From: Acanthamoeba castellanii str. Neff
Taxonomy: Eukaryota; Discosea; Longamoebia; Acanthamoebidae
NCBI RefSeq assembly: GCF_000313135.1
Contig: NW_004457675.1
Location: 11,203 to 75,202 of the forward strand
Length of the DNA stretch: 64,000 bases
Direction: 5' to 3'
Shown here: positions 14,344 to 29,110 of the stretch, piece by piece
Layout of the letters: the number at the start of each line of letters is the position of its first letter
How positions within the stretch are numbered: the first letter of the stretch is position 1
The notes under the pieces: model-generated
Told to the model about the DNA's origin: nothing
What the model saw: the letters and a program-made list of their open reading frames with translations, nothing else
The model's database searches: none
Translations under genes and position numbers: made by a program

Positions 14344-15835
14344 TTACTCCGCTTGCTGCAGCTGATGTCGCACGAGACGCGCGTAGATGCCCTCCAATGC
14401 CAGCAACTCATCATGCGAGCCTCGCTCAACGATTCGACCACGTGTACACGACATCGGCATTACGGACCGTACTGAGACGGTGTGCGATCACCAACACAGA
14501 ACGGTCTTTCATCAGCTTGTCCAGGGCGTCTTGGACCAGGTTCTTGCTCTCGGCATCCAGGGCGGACGTGGCTACATAAGACACGGATGGAAATGAGTGG
14601 GCGAATCCGGATGGGCATGAGTGGGCAGAAGCAGCGAGTGGGCATTGCCCGTGCCATTCTCAAGAACCCGACCATCTTGCTACTCGATGAAACACCGCTG
14701 AGAGTGATGCCCCGCTCTGTAGTGGCGTAAGGCGCAAGGTTGAAGAAAGAGGAGGAGTGGAGCTTCGCCATACCGCCGACCATTGTGTCGTACTTATTGG
14801 GCGCGCGCTCGATGAACTCAGCCGCATTGGCAAGCCTGCGCAGGAACGATGCGTCAGTTGTGGCCCCGTCAGGTCAGTCGTGACCATCCATGCACTGGAG
14901 AGAGGGGGCAGAGAGATAGCACCTGGCCGCCCGTTGTATCTCCTCCATGGAGACTTTTTTGTGCGGACAGCCGTATCTGATGTTGTCAGCGATGGACGCC
15001 GCAAACAACGTGGGCTCCTGGCTCACCAGGCCGATGTGGCTGGATGATTCATCCATGGAGTGTGCGAATGAGTTAAGATGGTAGTGGTGTGGCGCCCTGA
15101 TGAGGTGAGCCAGTCGTACCTGTGAAGGTTGTCGTAGTCAAGGTTGCGGATATCCACGCCGTCGAGGTAGACGGCACCTGACAGCAGGTCATAGAAGCGC
15201 TCAATCATGTGCACGATCGTCGACTTGCCACCGCCTTACGTGACGGGTAGGCAAAGTAGACGTCCTCCAGTCGGACCTCTCCCTGGATGGCACTGATCTT
15301 GCGGCCCTCGCTTGTGATGCGGGGCTGGCGGTCGAGCAGCTGGAAAACGCGCGACGATGCGCCTGCACACAACCGCCCAACCCGACTCGTTTGCGAGTAA
15401 GCGCGAGGGTCCGCCGCCGCATGTCCGGGCAGGTCAGCGGGCGGGCCGTACCAACGGCTTTCATGAAGTCACCCCAGATGGAGGACAGGCTGTTCAGGCT
15501 CATGCCCACAGTGACCATGTACAAGATGAAGGACGTCAGGGTGCCTAAATTACATGAGACATAGCACACACACACCAGGGAGGATGAGAGAATGGATGCC
15601 AGCATGCAGAGCATGATGAGGAAGGAAGAAAAGAAGGGAGTACTAACCAGTGGTCATGGTGCCGTGGATGACCTCGAGGCCACCCTGCCACAGGAGATGA
15701 ACAAGGCAATCACAAGTGCTGAGGGTGAGGCGCGCGGTGAGTGCACAACAACCAGAGCTTCTAAGGCGAGGTGGAGGACACATACCAAGCTTGCGAGCCA
15801 GTAGGTATGCAGTGTGCACCTTGAGAGAGAATCAT
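14344..15835 (-). pseudogene. ABCB-type (ABCB10/TAP-like) half-transporter pseudogene
   Basis: The minus strand encodes the end of a transmembrane domain (LWQGGLEVIHGTMTTG, then TSFILYMVTVGMSLNSLSS) followed by a nucleotide-binding domain. Visible NBD parts are [16 protein letters not shown] (Walker A end), [19 protein letters not shown] (Q-loop), ERGITLSG, SALDAES (D-loop), IAHRLSTV (H-loop) and ERGSHDELLALEGIYARLV at the C-terminus, with the stop at 14344. It is broken in at least three ways: about 25 codons between YPSR and GGGKST are missing near 15236, the signature/Walker B segment is inverted at 14617-14691, and there is a frameshift just before ERGSH. The region is absent from unit 1. 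Confidence 0.88.
14617..14691 (+). other. Inverted segment carrying ABC signature and Walker B
   Basis: Read on the plus strand this piece encodes [20 protein letters not shown] followed by LLLDE: the end of the ABC signature, the following helix and Walker B. All other parts of the same domain lie on the minus strand on both sides. Turning the piece over would place it exactly between minus-strand TLSG and SALDAES, so it is an in-place inversion of roughly 75-80 bp rather than a foreign insertion. Confidence 0.85.
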
Positions 15836-16315
15836 TCCACTTCCACCATCTTGGCGGCGAAGGACTTGACTGTCCAGACACTGCTCTGTCAATGTGTCAC
15901 ATACATAAGCAAACAACATCATGTCTATGGCAACTTATTTCTGGCCGCCCATACCAGCAGGTGGTTAAATTTGGAGTGATGATATATGTACACACCAAAA
16001 GAGAGATAGTATATGTATAATGTATACAAGTGCATGCATGAACATATCACTGCATCCTAGTAGCAGTCACCACTTTTTTTGGTCATACTTCTTCCATCAT
16101 GGTGTGGATGACAACAATGAGGAGATGGTGATAAAATAGGAGGGGAGGCAATCCCAAAATCAACTGACAAAAAAGCCATTATCTTTGCATCAAAAGCTCT
16201 TCCTCTGTGGTGTTCTTCCTCATCGCTAATGAGGAAGAACAACCAGGTCGCACAGAATTCTCGCTTTGCTTTTCTTTTGGTTTTTTCTCTCTGTTCGTTT
16301 TGGTGTTGTGTAAAG
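15836..16315. other. Upstream region of aldehyde dehydrogenase copy 2
   Basis: No supported gene. Sequence shared with copy 1 resumes near 16007, is interrupted by a unit-2-specific stretch at about 16048-16185, and then continues as 5' leader of the dehydrogenase. It presumably contains the promoter. Confidence 0.55.
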
Positions 16316-19300
16316 ATGGCGACCATGCTCCGGACCTCCACTTCTTCCTCCACCTCCACTTCCGCCTCGCGCGTCCTCGGTATCCGAAGCTTTGCCACCA
16401 AGTCGTACGTTTGCTTCTTTCACTTCTCATTCAGATCTTATTGAGTACTCAATCTTGGGTCTAAAAATTCACCACAGGGATCGCGCGGCCGCTCCTTTGG
16501 CGCTCGCTCAACGACTCTCCGGTACCGTCTGCGCTCTCTCGCAGGACCTCTCTGTTTTATATTCTTTTTCCTTATTATTACTATGCCTTATTATTACGAA
16601 CAACGAATTTTATTTTATTATTTTATTTATTTAATTATCTATTTTTGTCCGTCACCTGCAGGCAAGCATTTCATCGGTGGTCTGCGACCGGCCAAGAGCG
16701 GAGCCGTGTTCGACGTCCACAACCCGGCCACTGGCGAGACCATCGGCCACGCCGCCCTCGGTGCGTCCAAATGTTGGAAATGTTTGAACTGTTTGTGCTG
16801 ATCAGGCCGATGACGACACATGTGCCAGGCGATGAGGCCGACATCAACGACGCCGTCACCCTGGCCTCGCGCGCCCAGAAGGAGTGGCGCGAGCAGTCCG
16901 TGCGGTGCGGCACGACCCAGCCTTACCACACACACACGACACACACGACACACACACGACCACACGACACACAGCTGTTGCGGCTCACTTTTTTTTTGTG
17001 CGCGGAAACAGAGCTCGCGGCGCCCTGGTGGCCAAGTGCGGCGAGGTGCTGCGCGCCCACGTCGAGGAGCTCGCCCAGCTCACCTCCCTCGAGACCGGCA
17101 AGGTACTCAACGACCCATGTAAGCGCCCTCCCCGCCGGGACAACACTCACCGCACACACCGCACGACACGCTTCATCGCACACACCGCACACGCGCGACC
17201 GCACACATCGCACACGCGCGACCGCACGCACCGCACAGGCGATTCGTACGGAGAGCAGGGTCGAGGCAGGTCTGATTTCGGACACGTTCAGCTTCTTCGG
17301 CGGATTGGCGCCGGAGATCAAGGGCCAGACCATCCCCTTCAACCCCAGCGTCCTCACCTACACCTCCCGCGAACCCGTCGGCGTCGTCGGCGCCATCATT
17401 CCCGTACGTCGACCGCACTCACGACACCCACTGCACCGCACACGCACACGCAACACGCAACACGACAAGACACTCATAATGGAGTAAAAACTCATTTCTT
17501 GGTCGTCGTCGCGTTGTAGTGGAACGCGCCGCTGCTGCTCTTTGCGCTCAAGCTGGCGCCCGCTCTCGTGGCCGGTAACGCGGTGGTCCTCAAGTCCGCC
17601 GAGGCCGCCCCCTTCGGTGCGCCCCCATGCTCTCTCCTCCAGCCTGGCGCCGTTTTCTTTTTTCTTTTCGTTCTTCGTTCTTTTTCGTTGTTTGTAACCA
17701 ACCAGTCGTCGGTCGGGTTGTGGGGTGCTGGCACCAGGTGTGCTGCGCGTGACGGAGCTCCTCAACCAGGTGCTGCCTTCCGGTCTGGTCAGCACGGTCT
17801 CAGGTACATCACGCAAACGCACACGCACACGCACACGCACACGCACACGCACACGCACACGCACACGCACACGCACACGCACACGCACACACCTTTGGAC
17901 GCACGACACTCACACGCGTGCGTGCGCGGTGCAGGATACGGCAAGCAGGCGGGTACTCCGCTGGTGAGGCACCCGCTGGTGAAGAAGGTCACCTTCACCG
18001 GCTCCGTCGACACCGGACGCGAGATCTACAAGTACACCAACTGACGCCCAAAAGCCCTTTTGTTCTTTTCTCCATCGTAATTTCTTTCTTTTTTTCTTTT
18101 TGTTTATGTCAATGCAGGCAGGCTGCGGAGAAGCTGATCCCGGTCACGCTCGAGCTGGGAGGCAAGTCGCCCATGATCGGTACGAAAAAGAACATACACC
18201 GCTGCCGCCCCCCCCCACGTTTTAGTAGTCGTGGCCTGTGCTGACCCACGGCCTCAGTGCTGGAGGACGCCAACTTCGAGAAGGCCGTCAACGGCGCCAT
18301 CCTCTCCATGCGCTTCACTCGTCAGGGTACCTACCGCACACGCACTCGACACTCGACACACGCACACGCACTTGACACACGCACCACCGCACACGCACAC
18401 GCACACGCGCGCTGACCATGTTGTGATCCCCCCCTCCCGCAAAACCAAGGTCAATCGTGCACGGCGGCGAGCCGCATTTATGTGCACGAGGCCATCCACG
18501 ACAAGTTCGTCGCCGCCCTCACCGAGAAGATCAACGCCCTCAAGGCACCTTTCCCTCCCCTCTCCTTCGTCGAAACACTGCTAACCGAGCGTGTGCGGTG
18601 TGTGCGGCGTGTGCGGTGTGCGGGTGTGTGCGGTGGGGTGTAGATGGGCGACCCGCTGGACGAGACGACCGACATCGGCACGGTGATCTCGAAGCCCCAG
18701 CTGGACAAGATCCAGCGCTACATCGCCCTGGGCAAGGGCGAGCAGGGCGCCACCGCCCACGAATGCTCCGCCCTCCCCACCGACGCTTCGCTCAGCAAGG
18801 TACGTGCGTGTGTGTCGTGTGTGTCGTGTGTGTCGTGTGTGTCGTGCGCGCGTTGTGTGGTGTGCTCACGCGTCGTGGTGCAGGGTCTGTACGTGAGGCC
18901 GGTGGTGTTCACGGGCATCTCCAACCAGTCGCGCGTGGCGCGTGAGGAGATCTTCGGCCCCGTCACCTGCGTCTTCAAGGTACCGCGCACGTCACGCACT
19001 ACACACGCAACACGCACACGCGGTCGCTAACGTGGATTCGGTTGTGTGTGTCGTGTGTCGTGTGCGACAGTTCAACGACTTCGACGCGGTGCTGGACGAG
19101 GCCAACTCGACCGAGTACGGCCTGTCGGCCAGCGTGTGGACCAACGACCTCCAGAAGGCCCTCCACGCCACCCGCAAGCTCGAAGCCGGTACGCGACCTG
19201 CCATCGTCGCCGCAGACGTCCGACGCTGCAGGCTGATGACATCCCTGGGCTGGGGAGTGAAGGTGTGGTGCAGGTGAACCAGAACGCGGTGGTGCAGCCC

Positions 19301-19411
19301 AATCTGCCGGTGGGCGGGTGGAAGGTGTCGGGCCTGGGCCGCGAGGGCTCGCTCGAGACCATGCTGGAGCACTTCACCCACTCCAAGACCGTGGCCATCA
19401 ACTTTGCCTAA
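16316..19411 (+). CDS. NAD(P)-dependent aldehyde dehydrogenase, copy 2
   Basis: Same 16-exon structure as copy 1, with the presequence starting at 16316 and the stop at 19409-19411. Catalytic motifs LELGGKSP and GQSCTAASR are intact. Protein-level differences from copy 1 are few (for example DETTD instead of DEATD near 18660). Intron lengths vary, including a microsatellite expansion at 17813-17890. The GC-AG intron is conserved here at 18545-18643. Both versions look functional, as expected for two alleles. Confidence 0.92.
17813..17890. repeat. (ACACGC)n microsatellite in ALDH intron
   Basis: About 12 tandem copies of a 6-base unit inside an aldehyde dehydrogenase intron. The equivalent intron of copy 1 (6502-6581) has only a few irregular units, so the array is length-variable between the two versions. 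Confidence 0.95.
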
Positions 19412-19552
19412 TTCCGCGGCATGAGCTTCCGAAAAAGGTCAAAAGTTTTATACCTTTTAAGGTGTGATGACGTGTTCGCTTTCCACCTCCTCGAGAAGAA
19501 GAAGAGCAGTTGTAGTGGGCACCGTGTAACGGGCAAGGCCCGAGCGTTGTCG

Positions 19553-20848
19553 ATGCGCTTCAGGTCTCTCCTCCTCCTTGTCGTCTCCTTTTTCCTTCTC
19601 TACAGCATCGTAGTGGGGCTACTCAAATACCAGGTCCAACCCCCCCCACTTGAGGGTTTGCTTTCTTGGTCCGCTCGCTCAAAATGGGCCACCACGCAGG
19701 AGGTTGAGAGCGGCTCGGGGCTCAAGGCGGCCTACCTCATCCTCGTGCACTCCGACGAGTCCGTGCTGGCCTCGCAGCGCCTGCTGCCGGCCATATGGCG
19801 CCCCGACTTCTTCTACCTCTACGTCGTGGACCAGAGCATGGACGAGCTCGGGCGGCTCAGGCTCGACGAGTTCCTGGGCTCGCCCGCCACCGTCTTCCAC
19901 GGCAGCGGCAACGTGCGGGCCATGACCACCAACGTGCTCTCGGGGTGGGGCACGCTGGGGCTCGTGCAGAACGAGCTTGACGGACTGCAGGAGCTGCTGG
20001 GCCTCGGCAAGTGGGACTACGCGATCAACTTGTCGGGCGACACGTACCCCCTCGTGGGCCAGGCGGAGCTGGCCGAGCGGTTGGCCCACTGGCGCGGGGC
20101 CAACTTCGTGACCGACCCCGGCACAAGGCCGCAGAGGGCCAACGAGGTGCCCGAATTGAAGCTCGCGCGACTGGCCAACGTCACGTGGCCTACGGGGGTC
20201 GCCGAGCCTGACCAATACGGGTCCCAGGTACGCCTCTTCGTTCTTGGCAGAGACCCACACATGGACCCTCAACTACCACAACACCAGTGGTTTATCCTCA
20301 CCCGCGAGTTTGTGGAGTACACACTCTCTTCTGCTCTGGCCCGCAATGTGCTGCTGGCCATGGGCAGCGGCAATGCAGACGTTGCCGACGAGTCGTTCTT
20401 CCAGATCGTGCTCATGAACAGCCCCTTCAACAGCACCGTGGGGTACCAAAGGGTACATCTTGACTTCAACCTCACCTTTTTTTTTTTAGCTTGTTTGCAC
20501 TGCTTTGCTCTGGCAGCACCGGACCCCTCTCTCACCCAATTCCTTAGCACGGAAGACCTGTCTGTCGATACCACCGATGGGATGCGTGCCTGTACCTGGT
20601 ACAAACTGCAACCACAGTTGTGCCACATCTGATAACGATCTGATGGTGATGATGATGTCTTTGTTTCCACTTCTCAACAACAGAAGCCTGAGGCACCTCG
20701 GCAGTACCCCTGCTTCTTGGGCCCACAGGACTTCCAAGTGATGGTGGAGTCAGATTGCGTCTTTGCCCGCAAGCTGCACCCAGAGGTGTCACAAGACTTG
20801 TACGCCACGCTGGACCAGCATAGAAGTGCAGTGGGGCACCAACATTAA
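19553..20848 (+). CDS. GT14-like glycosyltransferase, copy 2
   Basis: Exons 19553-19633, 19700-20227, 20288-20452, 20548-20598 and 20684-20848 mirror copy 1. The membrane anchor, AYLILVHSDE, INLSGDTYPL and GSQWFILTREF are all present. A longer unspliced open frame (19421-20632) reads through the first two introns by chance; copy 1 shows that these introns tolerate frame-changing indels, so the spliced model is preferred. Residue changes include QSMDEL for QSTDEL near 19835 and DFQVM for DLQVM near 20730. Confidence 0.85.
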
Positions 20849-20957
20849 GAAAAAACACATGAATGTAACGTGAAGGGCGCTAACAACAAACACTCTTTTT
20901 GCTTTTGACGCGGAGACCTGGTCACCACGATGACATACAATCATGCACTACAGGGTA

Positions 20958-23259
<2,302 letters not shown>

Positions 23260-23735
23260 GTAATCGTGTGATGATTTGCTGGCGTAGCGATTGCAGATCG
23301 ATTGAGATTAAAGGCCCTACAAACATGGCAGGGGCGTACGCGGATGCCGCTGGCATTGACAACTCGGGAAGCTCGCATTGTATGTGTGATGTGATGATGT
23401 GTGGTGTGGATGGTGGTCTCTGTGTTCCCTTTGAGTGCGTGGTGCCGTATCTCTGTGGCGCTACGCCGAGGGCGGAAGGTCCCGATGGGTGCGGCCAACG
23501 CCGAACATTTTCCGATCCCCGAACATCGTCGCCCCGGAGGAAAAGGCGAAAGAAAATCGCCTTTCTGGGATCTTGGGTTTGTGGCTGTGGGACATTGGGC
23601 ATTCATGCCTGCAGCTGGTCTGTTGGGACATGTCTCACCAAGTCCATCATGTCACAGTTCAACAGAGGAAGACAGTCATCAACTCCCACCTCACTTGTGA
23701 TTCCTACCCTCAGAGTTTGAGTGCACCATTCAGGT
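23260..23735. other. Intergenic region between thiolase copy 2 and F-box/propeller gene
   Basis: Counterpart of 11999-12484. No supported gene; the open frames crossing it are not conserved between the two versions. It should contain the thiolase promoter and the polyadenylation region of the F-box/propeller gene. Confidence 0.6.
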
Positions 23736-26102
23736 CTATGAAGAGAAAGAGGAGGCAAAGTCCCAGACAGCAACAGTGTTCTTGGAGGCGGTCAGCAGCA
23801 GGTCGTCAGTCACCGCACTGCCCAGCGAGTGCTCAGTGCCGTCTGGGTGCTCCAGCCTGCGCTGGCGATACGTGGCCAGGTCGTGAATGATGATGCGCTT
23901 CTCGTGCACCGAGTGCCCAATTAAAATCACTCTGCGCCAGTCCGCATAGGCCGCCTCCGGCGTCCCTGTGTGCGTGTGCGTGTGCGTGTGCGTGTGCGTG
24001 TGCGTGTGCGTGTGCGTGTGCGTGCGCAGTGGTGCCATGTGTGCCGTGTGTGCCGTGTGTGCAGTGGTGCGTCAACCCCGCATTCCAACAAGACAGGAGT
24101 TCTTACCTAGACCGGAAGCTTCCAAGAACCCGGAGCGCGACGAATGCGCGTCGGCGATGTGGGCGCCCCGCGAGGTGGCCAGCGCAACGATGCCCCGCCT
24201 GAAGCTCACGTCGTACCCCCCGCCGGGCACCTCGCGCTGGAGTTCCAGCGAATCCCAGTCGTACACGTAGGTGGAACGCGCTGCACACATACACCACACC
24301 ACACACCACACACCACACACCACACACCACACACCACACGACACACCACACACGCACAGCGCACGCACGACATGGCACGACACGCACGCGCGTTCAGTCG
24401 GTAAGCTGAGTTGAGAGAACACCAGAGGAACACTACCATCATAGGCGGTAACGAGGAACGAGCTGGCGTCGCTGTCCTCCTCGAACTGCGCGCTGATAAT
24501 GCCTTTGACCTTGCCGCTATAGTCAGAGATGAGGTCGCGCTCCTTCTTGCCCGAGCGCAGGTCGAACAGCGCCAGCTCTTGCGGAGAGCCTGTGACCCGC
24601 GTGCCCAAAACCAAAAAAGCAAATAATGAGTTGCCATGCAACATCAAGCTTGCGAGGAATTCAAAAAGTTTAGATACCGACGATCAAGTGGTTGTGTTTG
24701 GAGACCATACCGGGCTCGCTCCCTGTGCCCTCTGCAGAAGGCATGGCCGGGAGGAATGTGGGGGGTGAGTGTCAGAGGAATGTGTAACAACCGACTGGAA
24801 TGCCAGGAATGACGGACCGAGGGTGAACTGGGATACTGCCCGGGCCGCGCCCAGGTCGTGCAGGGCGATCACGCCGGGGCGGCCCCAGGCGCTCGAGGCC
24901 ATCCACATGCGCTCCCGGTTGACCGCCAACGTGGGGAAGCCGTCGCCTGTGGCCACCCCCAGCTTGGCCCACGTGCTGCCCTTACGAAACACCTGCGCGC
25001 CGCCCAATATGAGTGCGTCGTGCAGTATGTGTGTGCGTGTCGTGTCGTGTGTCTACCTTGATCGTGCCATGGGCGCGGGCGATGAGCAACTCATCCGTTT
25101 GGTGAAGGCCGGTCATGTAGGCGTCTTTGATGCGCATCACGCCCAGGATGGCCCGCGTGCCGACGTTGGAGATCGAGTAGACCTTCTTTTTGCGCAGCTC
25201 GGCCCCGGCGCCACGGCTGCGGTCGTACCGAAACGAGTGAATGCGTCCGTTGCCGCACGACACGAAGATGACCGGCTTCTCGGGGTCGCGCTCGTCCACC
25301 AGCACGTTGCGCCCCGTCGTCATCGCCACTCGATCGGGAATCTGTGCAGTATATATTTTATGACACTTGCACGGCGCACACGGCAAACACGACACACGAC
25401 GCACGACACACGGCACACAACACCAATGTACATGAGACGTACGCGGGCTACGGCGGTATGAACGTTCTTGCCCGAGGACCATCGCGCTTCCCGCACGAAG
25501 GCGTCTCGCCACCGGTCCTCGCCCGGCCTGGCAACCCCACGGTTTCAGCATTAGTCCGCGTGAAGTGAAATAATAAGAAAGTACTTCAGCGTTGGGTAAT
25601 AATTAAGAGAAATAATAAACTGGATAATTGGCTAAAAAACAATAAATAAATTAATAATATATAAATAAATAAAGAAAGAAATAAAAACGCACCAACAGGA
25701 GAGGAGAGCGCGCTCGCGGTCCTCGTGGGCGAGCCGGAAGGGCGGGATGTGTTCATAGAGGTCGAGACGCGCGAAGGGCGAGTGCGCGAGGAAGCGGCGG
25801 GCGTAGAGGCGGCGCCACAGGGCAGCGGAGTCGGACACCGCCCGGAGCCGGCGGCTGGTGGCGCTCACGCTCACCAGCGCACGCTGTGCACCGGCAGAGC
25901 ACAAAGTGAGGGACCACCACCAGTGTAGGGTGTACACGCAGGGTCACAGTGTCAGCGGGTTCGTTTCGCGGGGGGGAGGGGTAGCACGCACAAAGCCCTC
26001 CATTGCCCTATGCTCATCTTCATCTTCACCTTCAACGTTCTCCTCTCGTTCGCCCAGGAAGCCGAGGATGTGAACGAGCAGCTCATCTGGCAGTTCTTCC
26101 AT
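23736..26102 (-). CDS. F-box protein with C-terminal beta-propeller (WD40-like)
   Basis: Predicted substrate adaptor of an SCF-type ubiquitin ligase. The N-terminus (MEELPDELLVHILGFLGERE) is a clear F-box start, continuing with SATSRRLRAVSDSAALWRRL. The rest has repeated strands such as FVSCGNGRIHSFRYD, GVIALHDLGAARAVSQF, LALFDLRSGKKERDL, TYVYDWDSLELQREV and TASKNTVAVWDF, consistent with a degenerate seven-bladed propeller. Exons in plus coordinates: 23736-23965, 24107-24280, 24437-24589, 24678-24722, 24818-24992, 25057-25341, 25443-25527, 25693-25883 and 25992-26102, giving 482 residues. The donor of the first intron is the least certain junction. Confidence 0.85.
23967..24028. repeat. (TGCGTG)n microsatellite in F-box/propeller intron
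   Basis: Roughly ten tandem 6-base units directly next to the acceptor of the last exon of the F-box/propeller gene. Confidence 0.9.
24289..24352. repeat. (CACACAC/CACCACA)n 7-bp microsatellite
   Basis: Tandem 7-base units (ACCACAC) in an intron of the F-box/propeller gene. Confidence 0.85.
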
Positions 26103-26218
26103 GTTGGACACAATAATATTTTGCGGTAAACAATAGAAAAAAAGATTATCTTATTAATATCGAAAAACGAATTCGACGGCCGGCTTCGCTTTCGTTCTCT
26201 CGCCGAGCCATAGGTGGA

Positions 26219-28970
26219 CTACTGGCCTGGCTGTGGCGCGAGCTCTCTCAGCACCGCCACGATCCGCCCACTCAACCGGCCGCACTCCCACGCGGTGCGC
26301 TGGCGACACTCGCGCAGCCCAAAGTCAATGCCGAAGCGGTGGAGCGCGCGCACCCAGTCCTCGCTCTTCGGCTGCATCCGCCACATGTAGCGGTGGAGCA
26401 GGGTACACCCGGCCTGGTCCACCGCGTTGACGTCGGCTCCGTGCGCCACCAGCAGGGCCAGCAGGTCCTCCTCGCCCTCGCGCACGTAGTGGACCGCGGG
26501 GATGGAGGCCGGATCGGGCAGCCGCGCCAGACCGACGCCCAGCTCAAGCAGCGCGCGCACGGTGACCAGGCGGTGGTGGGCGTCGGTGTTCGATCTCAGC
26601 GCAGCGGCGAGGGCCAGGCCCGGCGCGGCGCCGTCGGCGGTCAGCGACAGCCCGTGGTGGTCGACAAAGTAGCGCAGGATGCGAGGCGAGGTGGTGGCCA
26701 CCAGTGGCAGCAGCTCCTCGGGTGGCATGTCCTAATAATAAGTAACATTTAAGGTGCTGACGTTGTTGTTAAGGTGGCGTATGTGGTTGCATGGTAACGC
26801 GCACCTTTGCTGTGCAGCCATAGTCGGTCAGCAGCTGCAGTGTGGCAAGGGCGGTGGCTTCGGCTCGCTCGAACTGGAACTGGCCGAGCTGGCCCAGCTT
26901 GGCGAACCAGCGGAGTACCTGAACCACCAGCCCCTCGGAGCCGCTGCGGGCCGCATGTTCTTTGGCGACCAGCGGCGCTCCCCGCTCCAGCAGCAGCCGC
27001 GTCACTCGAAGTTTCTCTTCGCCGTCGCCGAGCGGGTCTGGGCTCTGCAGCAGCCGCCCCGTGACACTCCACCCGGCCGGCTGGGTCTTGCGGGGTAAAG
27101 CAAGTTAAGGTGGCTGCTCCCTGCGACTTAGTTAAGGTGGTGGGCCAACGTTACCATGACGGATAGGTCGGCGCCCTTGTCGAGCAGCAGCTTCACCAGA
27201 TCGTAGCTGACGCTCGACGTGCCGCACGCGGCGCAGAGGCACGTCTGGCCTCTGCCCATCTGAACTTTGTTGATGTCGGCGCCCCGCCCCAGCAACAGAC
27301 TTACCAGCTCGACCCTGTTGCGCTCCGCCTGACCACCCAGTTAGCGCAGATGTCGGCATCAAATGGCACAAAGTGGGCGTACCGCTACGGCGACGGCGAG
27401 CGGGAGCGGCCCGAGGGGACGATCGCCGTTGGCCGAGGCACCGCGGTCGAGGAAGGCTCGGGCCATGTCCACATCACCGCGACGGAGGGCCAACAGCAGA
27501 CCGGTCATTCGCTGTTGATTGGCTACGGTGCGGATTTGGTCGTCCGATAGAAGCGGGAACAGGAAGGCAAACACCTCGGCGCAGCCCGTGTCGCACGCCT
27601 CCAAGAATGCTTCACGTGCCCACAAGCCCAAGTTAGTTCGATAGTCCAATATAACGCTCTCTCTCTCTCTCTGTCTCACACACACACACACAACACAACA
27701 CACACAACACACACAACACACACTCGAGCGCACCGGTGTTGCCCTTGCGGTTGGTGATGGTCATCAGCAGTTTGTGTCGGCGGGCGGCATTGCTTCGCTC
27801 TAGGAGTGGACGCATCAGACCCACATGGCCGCCCTCACCTAATAAGCCACACACAGGGACAGGGTTTTATAGGGCTGCTCGCGTCCTGGACCTGGCCCAG
27901 ACCGGGCCGAGTAGCGTGTGGGTACCAGAAAGGAGGAAAAGGCGCGCGACGCTGAGGCCGCCCTGCATGAGTGCCTGGTCGAGCTGGTCGAGCAGCTCCT
28001 CGGTGATTGGCCCAGTCGTTTCGATGGAAGTGTCGGCTGATGTTCTTTCTGAGAGCAGGCCGGCGTGGTGGTCGACAAAATGGCGCACGAGCAGCTCGAG
28101 CGCCTGCAGCGAGCCACTGCGCGCGGCCCGTGAGATGGCCAATGGTGGCACGCCGGCGTGGGCCGCCACCAGGTCGATCACCCGCAGGTCGGAGCCGATC
28201 AGCGCGAGGTGGGTCAGGTGCCCGTCGATGGCGTCGTGGAACCGCCGTTGGTCGTGCAGGGCGGCGAGGGCTTGTGGAGAGTCGCGAACGAGATCGCGTA
28301 GCACGACGTGGTGGCCGCACGTGATGACCCACTTCAGCATCGCGCTCATGTTGCCCTGCTTGATGTATCTGCATCGTCACAACACACGACACGACGCCCA
28401 AACGAAAGTGAAATGCCAGACACGACACCACAGACTGACAAGGAGGCCAGTAGTAGTACTGGTGTCGAGTGAAGTGAGCGCGGAGGCACTTGGCACGCCA
28501 GTCGAGTTCTTCAGATTCCTTCTTCTTGTTTGTTTCCTTTTTCCTGGGTCCTGCCCCGTCCGCTTCTGGCTGACGATGCGCTGCAGCCGCGCCACTGCCA
28601 AAATGGGCCTCGTGCACCTGTTCCCATTTATTATTTATTTGCTTGTTATTTGTTTAAATAAATACGTTATTAACTTTAAATATAACATGAAAATGGAGCG
28701 TACCACGCGCCAGAGGAAGGGGAGGTGAGGCGAGGCCGGTCCGATGGTGGCCCGCCACTGGCGGCACACCAGCTCGGCCCGCGCGAGCGACGCCGGGTCG
28801 AGCCACTCGAAGACCTGGAGCGCCACCTCCACCGGCATCATGGCTACTCCGTCGCCAAAGAATTCGCCCAACTCAACACCCTCGTCTTCTTCTCCTTCTT
28901 CTTCTTCGCTTCGTTCTACTCTCTCCGGCCACAGACCGCCGGCGCCCTCATCTTCGTACGCCCAGTCCAT
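26219..28970 (-). CDS. F-box and ankyrin-repeat protein
   Basis: Predicted SCF adaptor. The acidic N-terminus is followed by an F-box (VEVALQVFEWLDPASLARAE, then LVCRQWRATIG). The rest is ankyrin-type, e.g. VRALLELGVGLARL, LLALLVAHGADVNAVDQAG, LVSLLLGRGADINKV, LVKLLLDKGADLSV and DMARAFLDRGASANGDRPLG. Exons in plus coordinates: 26219-26731, 26805-27080, 27155-27328, 27383-27609, 27734-27838, 27926-28368, 28460-28617 and 28704-28970, in phase, 720 residues. The start at 28970 is preferred to an upstream ATG at 29003 because the acidic F-box leader begins there. It lies 116 bp upstream of the F-box/propeller gene on the same strand; the two share only the F-box. Confidence 0.87.
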
Positions 28971-29110
28971 GTCAGTTATTTCAAGAATAGTTTTAAAATA
29001 CAAATAGTTTGAAAAGGATAAGAAATGCTAATAACTGAAATGATGGTGAGAAATTAATCTTAATAATGTTTTTTATAAATTATAAAATTCGAGACAAGTG
29101 GGTGGGCCGA

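Noticed and set aside
19421..20632. 403-codon unspliced reading of the glycosyltransferase
   Set aside because: It reads through two introns; in copy 1 the same stretches carry frame-changing indels and the spliced joins restore family motifs.
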